64,000 bases of DNA from Paragordius varius (Eukaryota > Nematomorpha): NCBI GenBank assembly GCA_964247055.1, contig OZ176052.1:14136001-14200000 (forward strand), read 5' to 3'. The position numbers were made by a program, and so were the translations under genes. Under the pieces are notes generated by a model. It worked only from the letters and a program-made list of their open reading frames with translations, did not search any database and had not been told where the DNA came from. Positions 48,337 to 62,665 of the stretch are shown in pieces. How positions within the stretch are numbered: position 1 is the first letter of the stretch; every line of letters starts with the position of its first letter.

Positions 48337-51300
48337 GGTAGCCATTTTTATTTTTAAAATCGTATAAAATAAATTTTTTAAATATTTAAAAAATTCATAA
48401 AAATTACATTTATACTCCGATCTCGACAATATTTGGGGTGATGATGGAACTACCATAGGGCTACCCAAAAAAAATTATAGTGACATCACCTGATCAAATT
48501 TGGATTTTAGGTAGCCATTTTTATTTTTAAAATCGTATAAAATAAATTTTTTTAATATTTAAAAAATTCATAAAAATTACATTTATAGTCCGATCCCCAA
48601 AATATTTGGGGTGATGATGGAACAACCATAGGGCTACGCAAAAAAAATTATGGCGACATCACCTGATCAAATTTGGATTTTAGGTAGCCATTTTTATTTT
48701 TAAAATCGTATAAAATAAATTTTTTAAATATTTAAAAAATTCAAAAAAATTACATTTATACTCCGATCTCGAAAATATTTGAGGTGATGATGGAACTACC
48801 ATAGGGCTACCCAAAAAAAATTATGGCGACATCACCTGATCAAATTTGGATTTTAGGTAGCCATTTTTATTTTTAAAATCGTATAAAATAAATTTTTAAA
48901 TATTTAAAAAATTCATAAAAATTACATTTATACTCCGATCTCGAAAATATTTGGGGTGATGATGGAACTACCATAGGGCTACCCAAAAAAAATTATAGTG
49001 ACATCACCTGATCAAATTTGGATTTTAGGTAGCCATTTTTATTTTTAAAATCGTATAAAATAAATTTTTTAAATATTTAAAAAATTCATAAAAATTACAT
49101 TTATAGTCCGATCCCCAAAATATTTGGGGTGATGATGGAATTACCATAGGGCTACCCAAAAAAAATTATGGTGACATCACCTGATCAAATTTGGATTTTA
49201 GGTAGCCATTTTTATTTTTAATATCGTATAAAATAAATTTTTAAAATATTTAAAAAATTTATAAAAATTACATTTATACTCCGATCTCGACAATATTTGG
49301 GGTGATGATGGAACTACCATAGGGCTACCCAAAAAAAATTATAGTGACATCACCTGATCAAATTTGGATTTTAGGTAGCCATTTTTATTTTTAAAATCGT
49401 ATAAAATAAATTTTTTAAATATTTAAAAAATTCATAAAAATTACATTTATAGTCCGATCCCCAAAATATTTGGGGTGATGATGGAACAACCATAGGGCTA
49501 CGCAAAAAAAATTATGGCAACATCACCTGATCAAATTTGGATTTTAGGTAGCCATTTTTATTTTTAAAATCGTATAAAATAAATTTTTTAAATATTTAAA
49601 AAATTCAAAAAAAATACATTAATACTCCGATCTCGAAAATATTTGGGGTGATGATGGAACTACCATAGGGCTACCCAAAAAAAATTATGGCGACATCACC
49701 TGATCAAATTTGGATTTTAGGTAGCCATTTTTATTTTTAAAATCGTATAAAATAAATTTTTAAATATTTAAAAAATTCATAAAAATTACATTTATACTCC
49801 GATCTCGAAAATATTTGGGGTGATGATGGAACTACCATAGGGCTACCCAAAAAAAATTATGGCGACATCACCTGATCAAATTTGGATTTTAGGTAGCCAT
49901 TTTTATTTTAAAAATCGTATAAAATAAATTTTTAAATATTTAAAAAATTCATAAAAATTACATTTATACTCCGATCTCGAAAATATTTGAGGTGATGATG
50001 GAACTACCATAGGGCTACCCAAAAAAAATTATGGCGACATCACCTGATCAAATTTGGATTTTAGGTAGCCATTTTTATTTTTAAAATCGTATAAAATAAA
50101 TTTTTAAATATTTAAAAAATTCATAAAAATTACATTTATACTCCGATCTCGAAAATATTTGGGGTGATGATGGAACTACCATAGGGCTACCCAAAAAAAA
50201 TTATAGTGACATCACCTGATCAAATTTGGATTTTAGGTAGCCATTTTTATTTTTAAAATCGTATAAAATAAATTTTTTAAATATTTAAAAAATTCATAAA
50301 AATTACATTTATAGTCAGATCCCCAAAATATTTGGGGTGATGATGGAATTACCATAGGGCTACCCAAAAAAAATTATGGTGACATCACCTGATCAAATTT
50401 GGATTTTAGGTAGCCATTTTTATTTTTAATATCGTATAAAATAAATTTTTTAAATATTTAAAAAATTCATAAAAATTACATTTATACTCCGATCTCGACA
50501 ATATTTGGGGTGATGATGGAACTACCATAGGGCTACCCAAAAAAAATTATAGTGACATCACCTGATCAAATTTGGATTTTAGGTAGCCATTTTTATTTTT
50601 AAAATCGTATAAAATAAATTTTTTAAATATTTAAAAAATTCATAAAAATTACATTTATAGTCCGATCCCCAAAATATTTGGGGTGATGATGGAACAACCA
50701 TAGGGCTACGCAAAAAAAATTATGGCAACATCACCTGATCAAATTTGGATTTTAGGTAGCCATTTTTATTTTTAAAATCGTATAAAATAAATTTTTTAAA
50801 TATTTAAAAAATTCAAAAATAATACATTAATACTCCGATCTCGAAAATATTTGGGGTGATGATGGAACTACCATAGGGCTACCCAAAAAAAATTATGGCG
50901 ACATCACCTGATCAAATTTGGATTTTAGGTAGCCATTTTTATTTTTAAAATCGTATAAAATAAATTTTTAAATATTTAAAAAATTCATAAAAATTACATT
51001 TATACTCCGATCTCGAAAATATTTGGGGTGATGATGGAACTACCATAGGGCTACCCAAACAAAATTATAGTGACATCACCTGATCAAATTTGGATTTTAG
51101 GTAGCCATTTTTATTTTTAAAATCGTATAAAATAAATTTTTTAAATATTTAAAAAATTCATAAAAATTACATTTATACTCCGATCTCGACAATATTTGGG
51201 GTGATGATGGAACTACCATAGGGCTACCCAAAAAAAATTATAGTGACATCACCTGATCAAATTTGGATTTTAGGTAGCCATTTTTATTTTTAAAATCGTA

Positions 51301-52135
51301 TAAAATAAATTTTTTAAATATTTAAAAAATTCATAAAAATTACATTTATAGTCCGATCCCCAAAATATTTGGGGTGATGATGGAACAACCATAGGGCTAC
51401 GCAAAAAAAATTATGGCGACATCACCTGATCAAATTTGGATTTTAGGTAGCCATTTTTATTTTTAAAATCGTATAAAATAAATTTTTAAATATTTAAAAA
51501 ATTCATAAAAATTACATTTATACTCCGATCTCGAAAATATTTGAGGTGATGATGGAACTACCATAGGGCTACCCAAAAAAAATTATGGCGACATCACCTG
51601 ATCAAATTTGGATTTTAGGTAGCCATTTTTATTTTTAAAATCGTATAAAATAAATTTTTAAATATTTAAAAAATTCATAAAAATTACATTTATACTCCGA
51701 TCTCGAAAATATTTGGGGTGATGATGGAACTACCATAGGGCTACCCAAAAAAAATTATAGTGACATCACCTGATCAAATTTGGATTTTAGGTAGCCATTT
51801 TTATTTTTAAAATCGTATAAAATAAATTTTTTAAATATTTAAAAAATTCATAAAAATTACATTTATACTCCGATCTCGAAAATATTTGGGGTGAGGATGG
51901 AACTACCATAGGGCTACCCAAAAAAAATTATAGTGACATCACCTGATCAAATTTGGATTTTAGGTAGCCATTTTTATTTTTAAAATCGTATAAAATAAAT
52001 TTTTTAAATATTTAAAAAATTTATAAAAATTACATTTATAGTCCGATCCCCAAAATATTTGGGGTGATGATGGAATTACCATAGGGCTACCCAAAAAAAA
52101 TTATGGTGACATCACCTGATCAAATTTGGATTTTA
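48337..52135 (+). repeat. Satellite, II-III-IV-I-V cycle with 7-monomer repeat
   Basis: About 22 monomers. The segment 49201 to about 49890 (V, II, III, IV) recurs at 50409 to about 51100, 1208 bp (7 monomers) later, marked by TATGGCAACATC (near 49515, 50722) and a TACATTAATACTCC linker with extra A/T change (near 49614, 50822). TTAAAATATTTAAAAAATTT at 49241 matches 42850. CCCAAACAAAATT near 51055 also occurs near 43110, 54855 and 61242. One monomer near 51893 reads GTGAGGATGG. Confidence 0.8.
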
Positions 52136-53861
52136 GGTAGCCATATTTATTTTTAAATCGTATAAAATAAATTTTTTAAATATTTAAAAAATTCATAAAA
52201 ATTACATTTATACTCCGATCTCGAAAATATTTGGGGTAATGATGGAACTACCATAGGGCTACCCAAAAAAAATTATAGTGACATCACCTGATCAAATTTG
52301 GATTTTAGGTAGCCATTTTTATTTTTAAAATCGTATAAAATAAATTTTTTAAATATTTAAAAAATTCATAAAAATTACATTTATAGTCCGATCCCCAAAA
52401 TATTTGGGGTGATGATGGAATTACCATAGGGCTACCCAAAAAAAATTATGGTGACATCACCTGATCAAATTTGGATTTTAGGTAGCCATTTTTATTTTTA
52501 AAATCGTATAAAATAAATTTTTAAATATTTAAAAAATTCATAAAAATTACATTTATACTCCGATCTCGAAAATATTTGGGGTGATGATGGAACTACCATA
52601 GGGCTACCCAAAAAAAATTATAGTGACATCACCTGATCAAATTTGGATTTTAGGTAGCCATTTTTATTTTTAAATTCGTATAAAATAAATTTTTTAAATA
52701 TTTAAAAAATTCATAAAAATTACATTTATAGTCCGATCCCCAAAATATTTGGGGTGATGATGGAATTACCATAGGGCTACCCAAAAAAAATTATGGTGAC
52801 ATCACCTGATCAAATTTGGATTTTAGGTAGCCATTTTTATTTTTAAAATCGTATAAAATAAATTTTTTAAATATTTAAAAAATTCATAAAAATTACATTT
52901 ATACTCCGATCTCGAAAATATTTGGGGTAATGATGGAACTACCATAGGGCTACCCAAAAAAAATTATAGTGACATCACCTGATCAAATTTGGATTTTAGG
53001 TAGCCATTTTTATTTTTAAAATCGTATAAAATAAATTTTTTAAATATTTAAAAAATTCATAAAAATTACATTTATACTCCGATCTCGACAATATTTGGGG
53101 TGATGATGGAACTATCATAGGGCTACCCAAAAAAAATTATAGTGACATCACCTGATCAAATTTGGATTTTAGGTAGCCATTTTTATTTTTAAAATCGAAT
53201 AAATTAAAATTTTTAAATATTTAAAAAATTCATAAAAATTACATTTATAGTCCGATCCCCAAAATATTTGGGGTGATGATGGAACAACCATAGGGCTACG
53301 CAAAAAAAATTATGGCGACATCACCTGATCAAATTTGGATTTAAGGTAGCCATTTTTATTTTTAAAATCGTATAAAATAAATTTTTTAAATATTTAAAAA
53401 ATTCAAAAAAATTACATTTATACTCCGATCTTGAAAATATTTGGGGTGATGATGGAACTACCATAGGGCTACCCAAAAAAATTATAGTGACATCACCTGA
53501 TCAAATTTGGATTTTAGGTAGCCATTTTTATTTTTAAAATCGTATAAAATAAATTTTTTAAATATTTAAAAAATTCATAAAAATTACATTTATAGTCCGA
53601 TCCCCAAAATATTTGGGGTGATGATGGAACAACCATAGGGCTACGCAAAAAAAATTATGGCGACATCACCTGATCAAATTTGGATTTTAGGTAGCCATTT
53701 TTATTTTTAAAATCGTATAAAATAAATTTTTTAAATATTTAAAAAATTCAAAAAAATTACATTTATACTCCGATCTCGAAAATATTTGGGGTGATGATGG
53801 AACTACCATAGGGTTACCAAAAAAAACTATGGCGACATCACCTGATCAAATTTGGATTTTA
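52136..53861 (+). repeat. 10-monomer segment, copy 1 of pair 2763 bp apart
   Basis: Ten monomers recurring at 54898-56625. Markers: TTTAAATTCGTAT near 52671 (55434), GAACTATCATAGGG near 53109 (55872), the altered AAAATCGAAT followed by AAATTAAAAT at 53191 (55954), CCGATCTTGAAAA at about 53426 (56189), and GGGTTACC near 53811 (56575). Private: CCATATTTATTTTTAAATCG near 52141. Confidence 0.88.
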
Positions 53862-54897
53862 GGTAGCCATTTTTATTTTTAAAATCGTATAAAATAAATT
53901 TTTAAATATTTAAAAAATTCATAAAAATTACATTTATACTCCGATCTCGAAAATATTTGGGGTAATGATTGAACTACCATAGGGCTACCCAAAAAAAATT
54001 ATAGTGACATCACCTGATCAAATTTGGATTTTAGGTAGCCATTTTTATTTTTAAAATCGTATAAAATAAATTTTTTAAATATTTAAAAAATTCATAAAAA
54101 TTACATTTATAGTCCGATCCCCAAAATATTTGGGGTGATGATGGAATTACCATAGGGCTACCCAAAAAAAATTATGGTGACATCACCTGATCAAATTTGG
54201 ATTTTAGGTAGCCATTTTTATTTTTAATATCGTATAAAATAAATTTTTTAAATATTTAAAAAATTCATAAAAATTACATTTATACTCCGATCTCGACAAT
54301 ATTTGGGGTGATAATGGAACTACCATAGGGCTACCCAAAAAAAATTATACTGACATCACCTGATCAAATTTGGATTTTCGGTAGCCATTTTTATTTTTAA
54401 AATCGTATAAAATAAATTTTTTAAATATTTAAAAAATTCATAAAAATTACATTTATAGTCCGATCCCCAAAATATTTGGGGTGATGATGGAACAACCATA
54501 CGGCTACGCAAAAAAAATTATGGCGACTCACCTGATCAAATTTGGATTTTAGGTAGCCATTTTTATTTTTAAAATCGTATAAAATAAATTTTTTAAATAT
54601 TTAAAAAATTCAAAAAAAATTACATTTATACTCCGATCTCGAAAATATTTGGGGTGATGATGGAACTACCATAGGGCTACCCAAAAAAAATTATGGCGAC
54701 ATCACCTGATCAAATTTGGATTTTAGGTAGCCATTTTTATTTTTAAAATCGTATAAAATAAATTTTTAAATATTTAAAAAATTCATAAAAATTACATTTA
54801 TACTCCGATCTCGAAAATATTTGGGGTAATGATTGAACTACCATAGGGCTACCCAAACAAAATTATAGTGACATCACCTGATCAAATTTGGATTTTA
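53862..54897 (+). repeat. Satellite linker block (6 monomers)
   Basis: Six monomers between the two 10-monomer copies. Family IV monomers with GGGGTAATGATTGAAC occur at both ends (near 53960 and 54824). A family II variant with ATACGGCTACGC near 54498 is followed by III with one extra A in its linker. GGATTTTCGG near 54371 and GGCGACTCACC near 54523 are private changes. Confidence 0.82.
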
Positions 54898-56625
54898 GGT
54901 AGCCATTTTTATTTTTAAAATCGTATAAAATAAATTTTTTAAATATTTAAAAAATTCATAAAAATTACATTTATACTCCGATCTCGAAAATATTTGGGGT
55001 AATGATGGAACTACCATAGGGCTACCCAAAAAAAATTATAGTGACATCACCTGATCAAATTTGGATTTTAGGTAGCCATTTTTATTTTTAAAATCGTATA
55101 AAATAAATTTTTTAAATATTTAAAAAATTCATAAAAATTACATTTATAGTCCGATCCCCAAAATATTTGGGGTGATGATGGAATTACCATAGGGCTACCC
55201 AAAAAAAATTATGGTGACATCACCTGATCAAATTTGGATTTTAGGTAGCCATTTTTATTTTTAAAATCGTATAAAATAAATTTTTAAATATTTAAAAAAT
55301 TCATAAAAATTACATTTATACTCCGATCTCGAAAATATTTGGGGTGATGATGGAACTACCATAGGGCTACCCAAAAAAAATTATAGTGACATCACCTGAT
55401 CAAATTTGGATTTTAGGTAGCCATTTTTATTTTTAAATTCGTATAAAATAAATTTTTTAAATATTTAAAAAATTCATAAAAATTACATTTATAGTCCGAT
55501 CCCCAAAATATTTGGGGTGATGATGGAATTACCATAGGGCTACCCAAAAAAAATTATGGTGACATCACCTGATCAAATTTGGATTTTAGGTAGCCATTTT
55601 TATTTTTAAAATCGTATAAAATAAATTTTTTAAATATTTAAAAAATTCATAAAAATTACATTTATACTCCGATCTCGAAAATATTTGGGGTAATGATGGA
55701 ACTACCATAGGGCTACCCAAAAAAAATTATAGTGACATCACCTGATCAAATTTGGATTTTAGGTAGCCATTTTTATTTTTAAAATCGTATAAAATAAATT
55801 TTTTAAATATTTAAAAAATTCATAAAAATTACATTTATACTCCGATCTCGACAATATTTGGGGTGATGATGGAACTATCATAGGGCTACCCAAAAAAAAT
55901 TATAGTGACATCACCTGATCAAATTTGGATTTTAGGTAGCCATTTTTATTTTTAAAATCGAATAAATTAAAATTTTTAAATATTTAAAAAATTCATAAAA
56001 ATTACATTTATAGTCCGATCCCCAAAATATTTGGGGTGATGATGGAACAACCATAGGGCTACGCAAAAAAAATTATGGCGACATCACCTGATCAAATTTG
56101 GATTTAAGGTAGCCATTTTTATTTTTAAAATCGTATAAAATAAATTTTTTAAATATTTAAAAAATTCAAAAAAATTACATTTATACTCCGATCTTGAAAA
56201 TATTTGGGGTGATGATGGAACTACCATAGGGCTACCCAAAAAAAATTATAGTGACATCACCTGATCAAATTTGGATTTTAGGTAGCCATTTTTATTTTTA
56301 AAATCGTATAAAATAAATTTTTTAAATATTTAAAAAATTTATAAAAATTACATTTATAGTCCGATCCCCAAAATATTTGGGGTGATGATGGAACAACCAT
56401 AGGGCTACGCAAAAAAAATTATGGCGACATCACCTGATCAAATTTGGATTTTAGGTAGCCATTTTTATTTTTAAAATCGTATAAAATAAATTTTTTAAAT
56501 ATTTAAAAAATTCAAAAAAATTACATTTATACTCCGATCTCGAAAATATTTGGGGTGATGATGGAACTACCATAGGGTTACCAAAAAAAATTATGGCGAC
56601 ATCACCTGATCAAATTTGGATTTTA
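54898..56625 (+). repeat. 10-monomer segment, copy 2
   Basis: Matches 52136-53861 at 2763 bp, which is 16 monomers less five bases of known small deletions. It lacks the CCATATTTA change of copy 1 and has TTTATAAAA in place of TTCATAAAA near 56338. Confidence 0.88.
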
Positions 56626-59600
56626 GGTAGCCATTTTTATTTTTAAAATCGTATAAAATAAATTTTTAAATATTTAAAAAATTCATAAAAATTACATTTA
56701 TACTCCGATCTCGAAAATATTTGGGGTGATGATGGAACTACCATAGGGCTACCCAAAAAAAATTATAGTGACATCACCTGATCAAATTTGGATTTTAGGT
56801 AGCCATTTTTATTTTTAAAATCGTATAAAATAAATTTTTTAAATATTTTAAAAATTCATAAAAATTACATTTATAGTCCGATCCCCAAAATATTTGGGGT
56901 GATGATGGAACAACCATAGGGCTACCCAAAAAAAATTATAGTGACATCACCTGATCAAATTTGGATTTTAGGTAGCCATTTTTATTTTTAAAATCGTATA
57001 AAATAAATTTTTTAAATATTTAAAAAATTCATAAAAATTACATTTATACTCCGATCTCGAAAATATTTGGGGTGATGATGGAACAACCATACGGCTACGC
57101 AAAAAATATTATGGCGACATCACCTGATCAAATTTGGATTTTAGGTAGCCATTTTTATTTTTAAAATCGTATAAAATAAATTTTTTAAATATTTAAAAAA
57201 TTCAAAAAAAATTACATTTATACTCCGATCTCGAAAATATTTGGGGTGATGATGGAACTACCATAGGGCTACCCAAAAAAAATTATGGCGACATCACCTG
57301 ATCAAATTTGGATTTTAGGTAGCCATTTTTATTTTTAAAATCGTTAAAATAAATTTTTAAATATTTAAAAAATTCATAAAAATTACATTTATACTCCGAT
57401 CTCGAAAATATTTGGGGTGATGATGGAACTACCATAGGGTTACCAAAAAAAACTATGGCGACATCACCTGATCAAATTTGGATTTTAGGTAGCCATTTTT
57501 ATTTTTAAAATCGCATAAAATAAATTTTTAAATATTTAAAAAATTCATAAAAATTACATTTATACTCCGATCTCGAAAATATTTGGGGTAATGATTGAAC
57601 TACCATAGGGCTACCCAAAAAAATTATAGTGACATCACCTGATCAAATTTGGATTTTAGGTAGCCATTTTTATTTTTAAAATCGTATAAAATAAATTTTT
57701 TAAATATTTAAAAAATTCATAAAAATTACATTTATAGTCCGATCCCCAAAATATTTGGGGTGATGATGGAATTACCATAGGGCTACCCAAAAAAAATTAT
57801 GGTGACATCACCTGATCAAATTTGGATTTTAGGTAGCCATTTTTATTTTTAAAATCGTATAAAATAAATTTTTAAATATTTAAAAAATTCATAAAAATTA
57901 CATTTATACTCCGATCTCGAAAATATTTGGGGTGATGATGGAACTACCATAGGGCTACCCAAAAAAAATTATAGTGACATCACCTGATCAAATTTGGATT
58001 TTAGGTAGCCATTTTTATTTTTAAAATCGTATAAAATAAATTTTTTAAATATTTAAAAAATTCATAAAAATTACATTTATAGTCCGATCCCCAAAATATT
58101 TGGGGTGATGATGGAATTACCATAGGGCTACCCAAAAAAAATTATGGTGACATCACCTGATCAAATTTGGATTTTAGGTAGCCATTTTTATTTTTAATAT
58201 CGTATAAAATAAATTTTTTAAATATTTAAAAAATTCATAAAAATTACATTTATACTCCGATCTCGACAATATTTGGGGTGATGGAACTACCATAGGGCTA
58301 CCCAAAAAAAATTATAGTGACATCACCTGATCAAATTTGGATTTTAGGTAGCCATTTTTATTTTTAAAATCGTATAAAATAAATTTTTTAAATATTTAAA
58401 AAATTCATAAAAATTACATTTATAGTCCGATCCCCAAAATATTTGGGGTGATGATGGAACAACCATACGGCTACGCAAAAAAAATTATGGCGACATCACC
58501 TGATCAAATTTGGATTTTAGGTAGCCATTTTTATTTTTAAAATCGTATAAAATAAATTTTTTAAATATTTAAAAAATTCAAAAAAAATTACATTTATACT
58601 CCGATCTCGAAAATATTTAAGGTGATGATGGAACTACCATAGGGCTACCCAAAAAAAATTATGGCGACATCACCTGATCAAATTTGGATTTTAGGTAGCC
58701 ATTTTTATTTTTAAAATCGTTAAAATAAATTTTTAAATATTTAAAAAATTCATAAAAATTACATTTATACTCCGATCTCGAAAATATTTGGGGTGATGAT
58801 GGAACTACCATAGGGCTACCCAAAAAAAATTATAGTGACATCACCTGATCAAATTTGGATTTTAGGTAGAAATTTTTATTTTTAAAATCGTATAAAATAA
58901 ATTTTTTAAATATTTAAAAAATTCATAAAAATTACATTTATAGTCCGATCCCCAAAATATTTGGGGTGATGATGGAACAACCATACGGCTACGCAAAAAA
59001 AATTATGGCGACATCACCTGATCAAATTTGGATTTTAGGTAGCCATTTTTATTTTTAAAATCGTATAAAATAAATTTTTTAAATATTTAAAAAATTCAAA
59101 AAAAATTACATTTATACTCCGATCTCGAAAATATTTGGGGTGATGATGGAACTACCATAGGGCTACCCAAAAAAAATTATGGTGACATCACCTGATCAAA
59201 TTTGGATTTTAGGTAGCCATTTTTATTTTTAAAATCGTATAAAATAAATTTTTTAAATGTTTAAAAAATTCAAAAAAATTACATTTATACTCCGATCTCG
59301 ACAATATTTGGGGTGATGATGGAACTACCATAGGGCTACCCAAAAAAAATTATAGTGACATCACCTGATCAAATTTGGATTTTAGGTTGCCATTTTTATT
59401 TTTAAAATCGTATAAAATAAATTTTTTAAATATTTAAAAAATTCATAAAAATTACATTTATACTCCGATCTCGAAAATATATGGGGTGATGATGGAACTA
59501 CCATAGGGCTACCCAAAAAAAATTATAGTGACATCACCTGATCAAATTTGGATTTTAGGTAGCCATTTTTATTTTTAAAATCGTATAAAATAAATTTTTT

Positions 59601-59729
59601 AAATATTTAAAAAATTTATAAAAATTACATTTATAGTCCGATCCCCAAAATATTTGGGGTGATGATGGAATTACCATAGGGCTACCCAAAAAAATTATGG
59701 TGACATCACCTGATCAAATTTGGATTTTA
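56626..59729 (+). repeat. Satellite, mosaic block with ACGGC II-III cassettes
   Basis: Eighteen monomers. A cassette of a II-type monomer with ATACGGCTACGC followed by III with nine As in its linker (TTCAAAAAAAATTAC) occurs near 57090, 58467 and 58984, as it did near 54498 and will near 63129. TCGTTAAAATAAA (two bases lost) occurs near 57341 and 58717, 1376 bp apart. GGGTGATGGAACTACC near 58277 lacks one ATG, GTAGAAATTTTT near 58866 is private, and ATATATGGGG near 59477 breaks the TTTGGGG arm. Confidence 0.8.
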
Positions 59730-61804
59730 GGTAGCCATTTTTATTTTTAATATCGTATAAAATAAATTTTTTAAATATTTAAAAAATTCATAAAAATTAC
59801 ATTTATACTCCGATCTCGACAATATTTGGGGTGATGATGGAACTACCATAGGGCTACCCAAAAAAAATTATGGTGACATCACCTGATCAAATTTGGATTC
59901 TAGGTAGCCATTTTTATTTTTAAAATCGTATAAAATAAATTTTTTAAATATTTAAAAAATTCATAAAAATTACATTTATACTCCGATCTCGAAAATATTT
60001 GGGTGATGATGGAACTACCATAGGGCTACCCAAAAAAAATTATGGTGACATCACCTGATCAAATTTGGATTTTAGGTAGATATTTTTATTTTTAAAATCG
60101 TATAAAATAAATTTTTTAAATATTTAAAAAATTCATAAAAGTTACATTTATAGTCCGATCCCCAAAATATTTGTGGTGATGATGGAACTACCATAGGGCT
60201 ACCCAAAAAAAATTATGGTGACATCACCTGATCAAATTTGGATTTTAGGTAGCCATTTTTATTTTTAAAATCGTATAAAATAAATTTTTTAAATATTTAA
60301 AAAATTCAAAAAAATTACATTTATACTCCGATCTCGACAATATTTGGGGTGATGATGGAATTACCATAGGGCTACCCAAAAAAAATTATGGTGACATCAC
60401 CTGATCAAATTTGGATTTTAGGTAGCCATTTTTATTTTTAAAATCGTATAAAATAAATTTTTTAAATATTTAAAAAATTCATAAAAATTACATTTATACT
60501 CCGACCTCGAAAATATTTGGGGTGATGATGGAACAACCATAGGGCTACGCAAAAAAAATTATGGCGACATCACCTGATCAAATTTAGATTTTAGGTAGCC
60601 ATTTTTATTTTTAAAATCGTATAAAATAAATTTTTTAAATATTTAAAAAATTCATAAAAATTACATTTATAGTCCGATCCCCAAAATATTTGGGGTGATG
60701 ATGGAATTACCATAGGGCTACCCAAAAAAAATTATGGTGACATCACCTGATCAAATTTGGATTTTAGGTAGCCATTTTTATTTTTAATATCGTATAAAAT
60801 AAATTTTTTAAATATTTAAAAAATTCATAAAAATTACATTTATACTCCGATCTCGACAATATTTGGGGTGATGATGTAACTACCATAGGGCTACCCAAAA
60901 AAATTTATGGTGACATCACCTGATCAAATTTGGATTCTAGGTAGCCATTTTTATTTTTAAAATCGTATAAAATAAATTTTTTAAATATTTAAAAAATTCA
61001 TAAAAATTACATTTATACTCCGATCTCGAAAATATTTGGGTGATGATGGAACTACCATAGGGCTACCCAAAAAAAATTATGGTGACATCACCTGATCAAA
61101 TTTGGATTTTAGGTAGCAATTTTTATTTTTAAAATCGTATAAAATAAATTTTTTAAATATTTAAAAAATTCAAAAAAAATTACATTTATACTCCGATCTC
61201 GAAAATATTTGGGGTGATGATGGAACTACCATAGGGCTACCCAAACAAAATTATAGTGACATCACCTGATCAAATTTGGATTTTAGGTAGCCATTTTTAT
61301 TTTTAAAATCGTATAAAATAAATTTTTTAAATATTTAAAAAATTCATAAAAATTACATTTATACTCCGATCTCGACAATATTTGGGGTGATGATGGAACT
61401 ACCATTAGGCTACCCAAAAAAAATTATAGTGACATCACCTGATCAAATTTGGATTTTAGGTTGCCATTTTTATTTTTAAAATCGTATAAAATAAATTTTT
61501 TAAATATTTAAAAAATTCATAAAAATTACATTTATACTCCGATCTCGAAAATATTTGGGGTGATGATGGAACTACCATAGGGCTACCCAAAAAAAATTAT
61601 AGTGACATCACCTGATCAAATTTGGATTTTAGGTAGCCATTTTTATTTTTAAAATCGTATAAAATAAATTTTTTAAATATTTAAAAAATTCATAAAAATT
61701 ACATTTATAGTCCGATCCCCAAAATATTTGGGGTGATGATGGAATTACCATAGGGCTACCCAAAAAAAATTATGGTGACATCACCTGATCAAATTTGGAT
61801 TTTA
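59730..61804 (+). repeat. 12-monomer higher-order repeat, copy 1 (2075 bp)
   Basis: Contains a three-monomer cassette twice, at 59730 and 60767 (1037 bp apart): a TAATATCG/CTCGACAA monomer ending GGATTCTAGG, a CTCGAAAA monomer with one G lost (TTTGGGTGATG), and a monomer starting GGTAGATAT (60077) or GGTAGCAAT (about 61113). Other markers are TAAAAGTTACAT near 60137 with TTTGTGGTG near 60171, and CCGACCTCGA at 60501. They recur in the next unit at 2075 bp. Confidence 0.85.
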
Positions 61805-62665
61805 GGTAGCCATTTTTATTTTTAATATCGTATAAAATAAATTTTTTAAATATTTAAAAAATTCATAAAAATTACATTTATACTCCGATCTCGACAATAT
61901 TTGGGGTGATGATGGAACTACCATAGGGCTACCCAAAAAAAATTATGGTGACATCACCTGATCAAATTTGGATTCTAGGTAGCCATTTTTATTTTTAAAA
62001 TCGTATAAAATAAATTTTTTAAATATTTAAAAAATTCATAAAAATTACATTTATACTCCGATCTCGAAAATATTTGGGTGATGATGGAACTACCATAGGG
62101 CTACCCAAAAAAAATTATGGTGACATCACCTGATCAAATTTGGATTTTAGGTAGCAATTTTTATTTTTAAAATCGTATAAAATAAATTTTTTAAATATTT
62201 AAAAAATTCATAAAAGTTACATTTATAGTCCGATCCCCAAAATATTTGTGGTGATGATGGAACTACCATAGGGCTACCCAAAAAAAATTATGGTGACATC
62301 ACCTGATCAAATTTGGATTTTAGGTAGCCATTTTTATTTTTAAAATCGTATAAAATAAATTTTTTAAATATTTAAAAAATTCAAAAAAATTACATTTAGA
62401 CTCCGATCTCGACAATATTTGGGGTGATGATGGAATTACCATAGGGCTACCCAAAAAAAATTATGGTGACATCACCTGATCAAATTTGGATTTTAGGTAG
62501 CCATTTTTATTTTTAAAATCGTATAAAATAAATTTTTTAAATATTTAAAAAATTCATAAAAATTACATTTATACTCCGACCTCGAAAATATTTGGGGTGA
62601 TGATGGAACAACCATAGGGCTACGCAAAAAAAATTATGGCGACATCACCTGATCAAATTTGGATT
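61805..62665 (+). repeat. 12-monomer higher-order repeat, copy 2, partial
   Basis: First five monomers of the 12-mer at 2075 bp offset, with GGATTCTAGG (about 61970), TTTGGGTGATG (about 62073), GGTAGCAAT (about 62151), TAAAAGTTACAT (about 62212), TTTGTGGTG and CCGACCTCGA (62576). Register is lost at GGATTGTAGCC (62661-62671), a seven-base loss at the monomer joint. Confidence 0.85.
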
